DNA from: Tillandsia leiboldiana
Taxonomy: Eukaryota; Streptophyta; Magnoliopsida; Poales; Bromeliaceae
NCBI GenBank assembly: GCA_029204045.2
Contig: CM055076.1
Span: forward strand, 18,064,715 to 18,128,714
Direction of reading: 5' to 3'
Length of the DNA: 64,000 nucleotides
Numbering within the stretch: the first letter of the stretch is position 1; every line of letters begins with the position of its first letter. Below the pieces are notes generated by a model. That model was not told where the DNA came from and ran no database searches. It worked only from the letters and a program-made list of their open reading frames with translations. A program made the position numbers and the translations under genes. This document shows, piece by piece, positions 55,601 through 64,000 of the stretch.

Positions 55601-56660
55601 GTCGACGCCGCGGCTTCCAAAAATTCCGGGCCTCTGCCAGAAGATGCGTAACATGAAGATCTACAACTTTGCTAAAGGGGCCAAAGGCAGAGGAGTTCGG
55701 CAAAGGGGGCAAAAATGCTCAGCAAGCAGCCTATTTATAGGCCCAGCCCGAAAATCCACCCTTTAGGACTTTTGGCCCAAACTTTCGGGCGCCGGAACTT
55801 CCGGGCTGCTACAGTAACGGGCCCGGCTCGTTACTGTTCACGCCCGGAAAATCCCCAGGCCGCCACGCCTCCACCCAAACAGCAAACAGCTGTTTGGGCC
55901 AACGGCGCTGCGCCACGTGGTCGAACCGGGTGCCGACACGTGGCGCCGACAAGCGGGAGCCGCGGGTCAACGCGCCCACGTCGCCCCCACGCGCGCCCAC
56001 GCGCGCCTGTCGGGCACGCGGCCCGAGGCCACCCACTCCCTGCACCGCGGACCGCGCGCACAACACCGCACCATCCACCACGCGACACGTGGCCATCCCT
56101 CGGTCCACCGTGCACCCCGCCAAGCCCGTGGACCGCGCCTGCTGCGCCGGCCTACCGGGAGCCGCCACGTGGCCAGCGCCCGGGTGCACGCCTCCGCGGT
56201 GGACCGCGCGCCTCCGCCGCCGCCAGCCGCCGTGCTCCGCCGCCTCCGCCGCCGCCGGCGCCTCTCCGGCTGCCGGAACAGTAACCCCGAACCTCGAAAT
56301 GCGTGTTTTTGCATCCGGACTCCGAAAAATATAAGTAAATAGTCCGTTTTAACCGTTTTCGCGCGCTGAATCCAAATCCGCTGTCCGATTTGCCAAATTC
56401 CAACTCCAAAATTTGTCGAAGGCATCCGGAAGGTGTTCCTTGGTCCAAACTTCGCGCTGAGTCCATTTTTAATATCTGCTTCGCGCGAAACTACTCATAA
56501 ACATCCAACGGGGTCCTCCGATCACTCACGTGATCCATTTAACACCCGAAGTCCATCACTTGTGTCCAAATTGGTGCAGAAACACCGCCGACACGCCACA
56601 AAGGCCTCCAGAAGCTGCTGGTCACACTGTAGAAGCCCTGCAGAGATCCGGGTCACCACA
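52649..56660 (-). mobile_element. E5 3' LTR
   Basis: On minus it starts TGTGGTGACCCGGATC at 56,660 and ends at 52,649. It contains a GC-rich U3 (about 55,780-56,290), TATTTATAG (TATA on minus) at 55,732-55,739, four 15-bp units (53,907-53,966), a 23-bp pair with GACCGGAACCCAACACGG (53,829-53,874), the GGGTCGC hairpin (53,878-53,903) and the terminal hairpin. Relative to the other LTR it has an extra CACGCGCGCC repeat near 55,990. Confidence 0.93.
55732..55739 (-). promoter_or_regulatory. TATA box of E5 3' LTR
   Basis: Minus-strand TATAAATA within CCTATAAATAGGC, after the GC-rich U3. The same site is at 63,017-63,024 in the 5' LTR, where it would start the genomic RNA. Confidence 0.65.
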
Positions 56661-56672
56661 TCCTCCCCCACT
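56661..56672 (-). promoter_or_regulatory. E5 polypurine tract
   Basis: Minus-strand AGTGGGGGAGGA lies directly before the 3' LTR start, nearly identical to the E2 tract. Confidence 0.88.
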
Positions 56673-57450
56673 AGAAGAAAGTTTCGTCCCCGAAACTAAA
56701 GCAACTCAAAAGGAGGTCTCCAAAACCAGGGTAGGTACCCAGCAACATCGTCTCCAGCTCCCAGGTCACCACTCACTCCCCGTGACTACTCCTCAACGAC
56801 AACATCAGCAACCAGTATGGCATGGCCCGATTGCGCAATCCTCGCATCCCACGAGCCAGAATTCGCAACGGGCGTCCCTCGTACTCCAGACTCTCACAGA
56901 TCTCGAACGAAACGAGTCAATCACGGGCGAAGGATCCACAAGCAAAACTCTCGAGAGCTGAGACGTGGAAGAACCAGCAAGAATTCCAACAAAAGGCTGG
57001 GGGAAAAAGAAATAACCACTAGTGCAACACACACCAAACCACAACCTGAGTCAATTCAACCAAGGCAACCCGAAGCACCTTCACGCGATCATCCAAGAAA
57101 GGAAGAAGCCTCAACAAGTCGGGGTCCTCACTCGGTCACTCTCAAATTCTGACCAACTGTGTGGACTGCTCCACCGCAGTCTACCATCAAAAGGAATCCT
57201 CCGGGACACAGTCTCAAACCCTGTACACCATAATGGTCCCACACAGCGCCAGCTGTGGAATCATCCAACTCAACCCCAGACAGCTTTCCTGCTCCAGGTA
57301 TCCGCCAACACAGTGGCCCTATCGGGGTGATCCAGAATGCTCAAAAGTAAACCAACGGTAACTCCATCGCCACCATGGGAGGCATTGCTACAACTCGCAA
57401 GTCCATCACCCCGCACTAGCAATGCAAAAGTCGGCGCTGATAACAGTGTC
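56673..57450 (-). other. E5 internal, 3' part: no recognisable domain
   Basis: The position where integrase and chromodomain would be. Neither strand shows an integrase motif or a long ORF. GGGGACGAAACTTTC just before the PPT is a typical untranslated 3' end of these elements. Confidence 0.6.
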
Positions 57451-57458
57451 ATTATCCA

Positions 57459-57984
57459 TTAGCCATGCTCTCCTGGCACTGCCAGGTCCAAGAAGCTCCT
57501 TACTTTGACCATAAATATTGATCTCGGCCAATTCCCAGATAGTATCCAAATTGGCCGGATTTCCCACCGCCGCCCCTTACGGCTAGCACAAAGTGACCCA
57601 AGAAGGTAAGCTTCAGAAGCTAAAACTTGTACTCCAATAACACGGCATACAGCTTCTTCCACCCAAGCGTTATAGCACATCCACAAGTGCTCCTCTTATT
57701 CCAGGTCACTCAGGGAGTAAATCATAATACCCTTGGGGAACACCACTCCCAATCTATCCAAGTACAACTGAAGCACACCATTCCTCAAATCTCGAAAGTA
57801 ACAGGGCATTAATCAATCCATTTGGCCTCACTATGAGCTCATAATGCCCTACCGTGTCCCGAACGCCATCTGGCGAAGCACTCAGCTGCATGATTCCAAA
57901 ATCTGTACATGCATCAGTCAACAACTGCCGGAGTATAACTCCATCAAAAGGTCCTAAATAATACCCGGACCTGCCTGTGCTCAA
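57459..57984 (-). pseudogene. E5 decayed reverse transcriptase and RNase H linker
   Basis: Minus-strand frames show traces only: VGHYELIVRPNGLINA stands for the usual GHYEFTVMPFGLTNA block (57,800-57,860), and VRSFLDLA stands for the VRSFLGLA linker (about 57,480). The catalytic FIDD is not found. Frames are broken every 60-80 codons. There is no prospect of function. Confidence 0.7.
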
Positions 57985-58039
57985 ACCACAAAAGAGCTCT
58001 CACAGTCGTGTATCAACGATGTGGCACGAGGTTAAACAA

Positions 58040-58210
58040 ACCCTCGATCCATCAGATCCCTGTACCGGTGCCATCAACTCTCCCAGCTCTTACAGACAAT
58101 ATCCATAAGGTGCTAAAGAGGTTGGCGCGGTTTTCAGAACCACGTCAATCGCAATCTCAATCTCCCTAACTGGCGGCATAATCATCGGCTCGAGTGGACT
58201 CACACCCGGG
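58040..58210 (-). pseudogene. E5 decayed protease-RT linker
   Basis: Minus-strand text with PPVREIEI, AIDVV and AYGYCL-like pieces aligns by eye with the E4 segment PPDREIEFLIDVVPG at 39,860-39,900. There are several frame breaks and small deletions. Confidence 0.6.
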
Positions 58211-58319
58211 ATTTCGCAGCTAGAAATATCCTTTAGTCCCGGTGCCGCCAAAACTCCTCTCACACTATCACTATAACCCGTGTGCTCGAACAGTCTCCCT
58301 TTAACAAGCCTCCTTCACA

Positions 58320-58475
58320 TGCACAACACCGATGGTAACCTGTACCTCTAGTGCACGTGGTAACAACTCTGCCTCTAATCCATGCCGGAATGCAAAGTGC
58401 GCTAACTCCGACTGCTGTGATGAAGTCACACCTGCAACAACCCGATCCACTGTCGTGGTGCCCTCCAACCAGGCG
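58320..58475 (-). pseudogene. E5 decayed protease lacking the catalytic motif
   Basis: Minus-strand text VVAGVT ... RHGLEAELLPRALEVQV aligns with E4 VVAGIT ... LHGLEVGRLPRALEVQI. The segment that should hold DTGAS is deleted. This shows that the internal region descends from the same gag-pol family as E3 and E4. Confidence 0.7.
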
Positions 58476-59700
58476 TCACAATCTCATCCACTTAAAGCAA
58501 GCGGTTGTCGCTCAGTCTGCCAGAAAATATCCAAACCAAACACAAATGGAGTACGACCTCCGTCCCTGCTCACACTGCGGCGACGAATAGGGTCCTCCGC
58601 AGATAACAAATCCACACTACCGCTGCGCTACTCTGATAGAGAGGCTGATGCTGCCAACGGGGTCCACCCGATCACCGACATCACAGAAATCCATTGTTGC
58701 AACCGTCATATGACAAAACACAATTAACTCCCGCAATTCCTTATACAATTATCCTTACTAGCTCACCCCTCAATTACATATATTATACCCCAAATATGCC
58801 TGTTATCAATCACAAGGGTAACATTCTCTTGGGTAAGCTTTACATCAACCATCCACAAGGATATCCACCATCCAGGAAAGCAAAACGAAAATGCCTCTGC
58901 CAGCCGATCTGTCCTCCATCACCTAGCGCCAAGCGCCACCATCCAGAACACGCCTCCAGCGGCAGATCCCCATCCAGAGGAACTGCAGTACCCAGCTCCA
59001 AACACAATGCCTACCCTATCAAGGCATCCACAATCCAAAATCTGTACAGGAGGGACCGAATAAACTGAAAGGTATCCTGGCGCAATCCACTTCCAGTCTC
59101 CCATATCCTATGCGCCTCGTCCCTCGAAACCTGGAGCGCACAGTTCAACAACTGCATAAACTCTCTAGCACAGGGAGGCTCTCAATTGATCACTCCATCA
59201 CCACCAACCACGACTCTGCCTCCAAAGGCTCCAAACTCAATCTTACGAGTCGGGGTGGTTCATCTGCCAAATCTGGCTCACCAAATCAAACATGCCCCAC
59301 AGCTCCTCTGCTGTCAACTATCCACCCTGCCTCAGTGCCTTGGCACTAAACATTGGCACGGAGGGGGCTACTCACTCCATTGGCGCCACAGAAATCCCTG
59401 CCGTTGAGGGTACTGCAACCTGGTGGTCTCAGAAGGAAAGCACTGTCGGGCTGCCCACTGCTCCGACAACTGTGTCACCAAAACTAGCTGCTCGCTCAAT
59501 CGCTAATATGCCTCTAACAATCATGTCATCTGGGTCCGGAGCTCTCTGACCTCAATCCGGGTATCCGGCCCAAAACCAACCGCTCAAGCTCAACTGCCAT
59601 GACAGGATGCACAAGGGTCCCAAACCCAGCGTCGGGGAGACACCGCTCGCCACGACGAAACCACAAATCAGCACACCACAACGCTCGACCCAATCCGGCG
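58476..59700 (-). pseudogene. E5 decayed gag region
   Basis: By position this is the former gag. No zinc knuckle or gag core motif was convincing on the minus strand. The plus-strand ORFs (for example 58,332-58,727) are fortuitous. The gag ATG equivalent is not kept. Confidence 0.45.
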
Positions 59701-59731
59701 AAAGTCTAGAGCATGTCACCCATTCCACAGC

Positions 59732-59757
59732 GTTATGTTGTCTGCAGCCAACATAAC
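59732..59757 (-). promoter_or_regulatory. E5 leader stem-loop, putative dimerisation/packaging signal
   Basis: Minus-strand stem GTTATGTTG / CAACATAAC (9 perfect pairs) closes the loop GCTGCAGA. The outer pair is G-C here and A-T in E2, a paired change that keeps the stem. It is preserved although the coding region around it has decayed, as expected for a cis signal used in trans-mobilisation. Confidence 0.65.
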
Positions 59758-59910
59758 TACTTAGGAGAATAACATGCCAATCACTCATCCCGTCCCTTGG
59801 GAGAGGTGTAAGGCTCAATCAGGACTCTCGCTACAAATCACGACTCTCACGAAGTCATCCTAGGGTCCAACCACAAGCGTAGGGTTTCTAAGTCCACCAT
59901 GACCTACAAC

Positions 59911-59926
59911 CTAGGCTCTGATACCA
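59911..59926 (-). promoter_or_regulatory. E5 primer-binding site (initiator Met tRNA)
   Basis: Minus-strand TGGTATCAGAGCCTAG, 7 bp inside the 5' LTR end. Confidence 0.93.
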
Positions 59927-59933
59927 CCTAATC

Positions 59934-62900
59934 TGTCACGCCCCGGGGTCGAAACTGCGACCCGGGCTCGCCAACAGATCCGCCACCTATGCCAACCCGC
60001 ATAGGCGAAGCGTCCTACCTGCAAGAAAAGATACTACAGCTAAACAGATATCAGAGCTAAAAGATAAAACTGTTGTAAAGTTAAAACCAATAATCTGTAC
60101 AACTGAAAATAAAGGTACAAAGTCCATCTCCCATAAATAATAATCATACAATAACCTCAAATACAAAACTCTGGACTCAACAGGGAGCTAATCCTGAATA
60201 AATAAATGATACATCCGTGTACAGATTCTCAGTACAAGTCAGATCCTCACAATACATCAGTCTCTCAAAGAGAAAATAAAAACACTAATCTACCGACTGT
60301 ACTGAAGATCTCCTCTGAAAGGGGTACCGCTACTCTCCAAAGATAGGTAGGGATCTAGCTCGCGGCTCCCTCGCCTCGGACAGCAACCGCAGAATCAGCA
60401 ACACCCGCTAAGACTCTGCAAAACAAAGGAGAGAAGGGACAAAGGGGGGAAAAGACCCCAAACGGGTGTGAGAACTACAACAAAAAGGAGTTCTCAGTGG
60501 GTGTCGCCACCAGGCCGGACGATCTGCCCACCAAGTCCACAAGAGGTAAAAGATGACCAATGTAATAAAACTGAACGAAGAAGCTGGAGACACTCTACAG
60601 CTACCATACCTCTATCCAAAAGCTCAAATGGGGAAACTCTGATAAGGATATACAACACTCGCACACGAGGTGCTCAATCGACCCAATCGAGCTGACTGCC
60701 ACATCGGGTCCAGTCAAACCTGCGCCCACCTACAACCACCTCCCGCTGACGGGCAGGAATTACGTAGGGTGTCCCAATGGACTAACTCGCTATCGAATAG
60801 TGGCTCATGCAGGCTATAGTCGAAATCCACGCTCTCTCAAAACGGATAGACTCAAGATGCTCAACCTCTCACACAACGGTCAAAGTACTCACAACAACAC
60901 GGAACCACCGTCAAACCAAACGGCTCCCAACAACACTAGCACGGGTCTAAACACAGCTGCTAGACTCCACTCAGCCCCCAGGCACGAGTGCAACAATAAA
61001 AGTACCTGACCGAACAAACCCAATCGAATGAACCGGTATAAAACCCGGTACTGCCTGCTCTGTCATCAATCTCACGAACTCAGTATCTCCACTATCCAAA
61101 TGACCGGAACCCAACACGGTCTGACCGGAACCCAACACGGTCTAAAGCCTACTCCGGAGTGGCACTCGAGGGGAGCGACCCGCACGAGTAAAGTATCACT
61201 GTAACAAGTATCACTGTAACAAGTATCACCGTAACAAGTATCACCGTATAGCAGGACTGAATCACGACTCTGATCAAGTGGGAAAACCCATCCACTAAAG
61301 GGAAACCCAATCCCTAATCTGATGCAACAGTAAACAATAAGTGGGAAACTCCATCCACTAAAGAAACCTGATACCCAATCTGATGCATAAGCAACCTCCG
61401 GTCAACCGCCCAATGTCCGCGGTTGCCGCAATACCCCACAAACCACAACCTGGTGCAACAACCCACACCCGGCCAACCGCCTAATATTCGCGGTCGCCGG
61501 AAACCCTGCCTACCACAATCTGGTACAACCTGTCCCCGACACCAAAATCCCAGCTACACTATCCCAAATCCCTGCTCGAACCCGAGCAACATGAACCATG
61601 ACTGACAAAAAGGAGAAAAGAAGCAAAGATGGTTTCTCCTAAGTCAAGTCCCAAATGTAGTGCAGCAGTAAAAGATGGCCTAACTACGTGTCCATACAAG
61701 CATGCTTTTGTCCTCAAGGAAGAATAAAGAAAATGAACCTCATGCCAAAATTATCACTGACTATACCTGTCCAATAATCCTCGGACCCTAATCGCTCCTC
61801 AGAGTAGAACCTGCACATAACTCCATAATCCTATTCCCTTGCATAAAACCAGCCTCATAAAAGGTTATGTGCTAACATGGCATGATAATTAATTATAAAG
61901 GGTGACTTGCTTTAGGTAAGCTTCCATTAATCATCATCATGAATAATTGATTAATACCATTGTCCTAAAATGAACAATTAACTTACAATTCCCATAATAT
62001 CCACATTGTTAAGCTTACCGATTAATCCCAGGTATTGTACCCTACACCTGCATGCCATTCTAACATATAGAATTAGAGAACTGTCCACCGGTTCTCGGAA
62101 CAAAGCACCCACCTGAAACGCATTCCGCAGGCGAAGCCGAAGTCGGTGAAGTACGCAGCCACACGAAATCCAAAATCCGCCGGAACCGCACCCTCGGTAA
62201 ACAGTCGCACAAACCACTGTTCCAACAAACAACATCGAAGCCGAGGATTAATTACACCACAATCAAAACTCTCAAAACAGCACACGCTGTTTTCCACCAA
62301 CCAGCAGAGAGAAGAAGCCTTTTCACCTGTATACAGACCTCCAAAAATTCCCAAAAATCACGGTTTCGATCCTCGCGACGAGTAGCCCCGAATCGACTCT
62401 TTAAACGCCCCGTTCTGATACCTGTAGGCCAAGAAACAATTCGGACAACATTGGAAGCCATTCCCTCAAGAACACAATCCTGCTGGAAAAACAGCAGAAA
62501 AGAAGCTTAATTCTCACCCTCGAAATGACCTCAAAAAAATCCAATAAAAATACAGGTGTGTTCCTCTCGAAGAGTAGATATCAATCGACACCTTAAACAC
62601 CTCATTCCGATGCCCACAGGCTGAGAAATAAATCCAACAAGCTCATGCTGTCCAAAATCAACACAGAAAAACAGTGGCTCAGAGATGTCTCGAAAACCGT
62701 GCCATAATCTCTGAATCCAGCAAGATGATCAACATGAAAATCGAATACGTACCTCTCGTGAATCCAACGCCGCAGAAATCGTCCAAAAATACCATCGGAG
62801 TAGCTCGGTAGACCTCTCAGACTGAAGTACGACGGAAACGGGCCTCCAACTGAAAATCGTCGCACTGCGCTCCGAGGCCGAAGTCGTCGACGCCGCGGCT

Positions 62901-63935
62901 TCCAAAAATTCCGGGCCTCTGCCAGAAGATGCACAACATGAAGATCTACAACTTTGCTAAAGGGACCAAAGGCAGAGGAGTTCGGCAAAGGGGGCAAAAA
63001 TGCTCAGCAAGCAGCCTATTTATAGGCCCAGCCCGAAAATCCACCCTTTAGGACTTTTGGCCCAAACTTTCGGGCGCCGGAACTTCCGGGCTGCTACAGT
63101 AACGGGCCCGGCCCGTTACTGTTCACGCCCGGAAAATCCCCAGGCCGCCACGCCTCCACCCAAACAGCAAACAGCTGTTTGGGCCAACGGCGCTGCGCCA
63201 CGTGGTCGAACCGGGTGCCGACACGTAGCGCCGAGAAGCGGGAGCCGCGGGTCAACGCGCCCACGTCGCCCCCACGCGCGCCTGTCGGGCACGCGGCCCG
63301 AGGCCACCCACTCCCTGCACCGCGGACCGCGCGCACAACACCGCACCATCCACCACGCGACACGTGGCCATCCCTCGGTCCACCGTGCACCCCGCCAAGT
63401 CCGTGGACCGCGCCTGCTGCGCCGGCCTACCGGGAGCCGCCACGTGGCCAGCGCCCGGGTGCACGCCTCCGCGGTGGACCGCGCGCCTCCGCCGCCGCCA
63501 GCCGCCGTGCTCCGCCACCTCCGCCGCCGCCGGCGCCTCTCCGGCTGCCGGAACAGTAACCCCGAACCTCGAAATGCGTGTTTTTGCATCCGGACTCCGA
63601 AAAATATAAGTAAATAGTCCGTTTTAACCGTTTTCGCGCGCTGAATCCAAATCCGCTGTCCGATTTGCCAAATTCCAACTCCAAAATTTGTCGAAGGCAT
63701 CCGGAAGGTGTTCCTTGGTCCAAACTTCGCGCTGAGTCCATTTTTAATATCTGCTTCGCGCGAAACTACTCATAAACATCCAACGGGGTCCTCCGATCAC
63801 TCACGTGATCCATTTAACACCCGAAGTCCATCACTTGTGTCCAAATTGGTGCAGAAACACCGCCGACACGCCACAAAGGCCTCCAGAAGCTGCTGGTCAC
63901 ACTGTAGAAGCCCTGCAGAGATCCGGGTCACCACA
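59934..63935 (-). mobile_element. E5 5' LTR
   Basis: On minus it starts TGTGGTGACCCGGATC at 63,935 and ends at 59,934 (CCCCGGGGCGTGACA). It is nearly identical to the 3' LTR throughout. The TATA box is at 63,017-63,024, the GGGTCGC hairpin at about 61,164-61,189, and a GC-rich U3 at about 63,060-63,560. Large overlapping ORFs in U3 (63,000-63,741 on both strands) are composition artefacts. Confidence 0.93.
63017..63024 (-). promoter_or_regulatory. TATA box of E5 5' LTR
   Basis: Minus-strand TATAAATA in CCTATAAATAGGC. If active, transcription would run leftwards through the leader hairpin and internal region. Confidence 0.65.
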
Positions 63936-63940
63936 TTGGG

Positions 63941-64000
63941 TGTCGATTGGGATGCCGTTGGATTGGCATAGCTCTGTGGGGGGGTGCCACAACGGGACCA
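63941..64000 (+). mobile_element. L1 LTR continues after E5
   Basis: TGTCGATTGGGATGCCGTTG to GGGGGGGTGCCAC matches 19,545-19,604 and completes the text broken at 52,648. The LTR runs out of the window. Confidence 0.9.

Larger units (their letters stand above)
52649..63935 (-). mobile_element. E5: complete LARD-like non-autonomous LTR retrotransposon (11,287 bp)
   Basis: On the minus strand: 5' LTR 63,935-59,934 (4,002 bp), PBS 59,926-59,911, internal region 59,933-56,661 (3,273 bp), PPT 56,672-56,661, 3' LTR 56,660-52,649 (4,012 bp). Perfect TTGGG duplications flank it (52,644-52,648 and 63,936-63,940) inside an L1 LTR whose text is continuous across the gap. The LTRs differ by roughly 40 substitutions by eye (about 1%) plus a 10-bp duplication, so insertion is recent relative to the rest. 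The internal region has only decayed pieces of protease, RT and the RNase H linker. Long LTRs with a short non-coding interior are the hallmark of LARDs. Confidence 0.93.

Noticed and set aside
58332..59549. Plus-strand ORFs inside E5 (for example 131 aa at 58,332)
   Set aside because: The element runs on the minus strand, where protease and RT traces are visible; the plus-strand frames have no family features.

Overview
The window is plant nuclear DNA made almost entirely of nested LTR retrotransposons. No host gene, rRNA, working tRNA gene or CRISPR array could be supported. A plant source follows from three things: every recognisable primer-binding site is TGGTATCAGAGC (plant initiator-Met tRNA type), the coding remnants are Ty3/gypsy chromoviruses (gag, aspartic protease, RT, RNase H, integrase, C-terminal chromodomain; Tekay/Del-like), and one LTR carries a short piece of the plastid trnI-trnA spacer. 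The species cannot be named from the sequence.

Layout. 1-12,778: the 5' LTR of chromovirus E1 (LTR family L1, starting TGTAGTACACTGAAC) is split by about 12 kb of a second chromovirus, E2. E2 has gag, protease, RT, RNase H, integrase and chromodomain, then an LTR followed by a second PBS and gag start, so it is tandem (LTR-internal-LTR-internal). E2 gag is itself split by solo LTR S1 (1,773-4,801, TSD CTGCA). 12,779-20,375: E1 internal region and 3' LTR. 20,376-25,776: minus-strand element E3 (gag end, protease, 5' LTR), split by L1 solo LTR S2 (20,762-22,996, TSD CTGAG).

25,777-47,119: the end and LTR of a different family (L4), opened by an LTR at 26,942 that seems to close at 46,367 (L6). 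Inside it lie a minus-strand LTR (26,987-30,230), element E4 (LTR, gag, protease, RT; cut off in RNase H), solo LTR S3 (31,865-35,981, TSD TTCGA, carrying the plastid fragment) and solo LTR S4 (40,974-44,533). 47,120-64,000: a minus-strand LTR split by solo LTR S5 (47,423-50,339, TSD GATCT), then an L1 LTR from 50,988. That LTR is interrupted by E5 (52,649-63,935), a minus-strand element with two 4.0-kb LTRs, PBS, PPT and a perfect 5-bp TSD (TTGGG).

No element here appears able to encode a working polyprotein. E5 is structurally complete and has nearly identical LTRs, yet its 3.3-kb internal region is a decayed, shortened gag-pol, so it fits a LARD-like non-autonomous element moved by proteins made elsewhere. 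What stays conserved across the autonomous-type and non-autonomous elements is non-coding. The main case is a leader stem-loop with a self-complementary loop, between PBS and gag, in all four families whose leader is visible; it resembles a retroviral dimer-initiation hairpin. Several LTR stem-loops also show paired base changes between families. These shared cis elements are the most interesting signal in the window.
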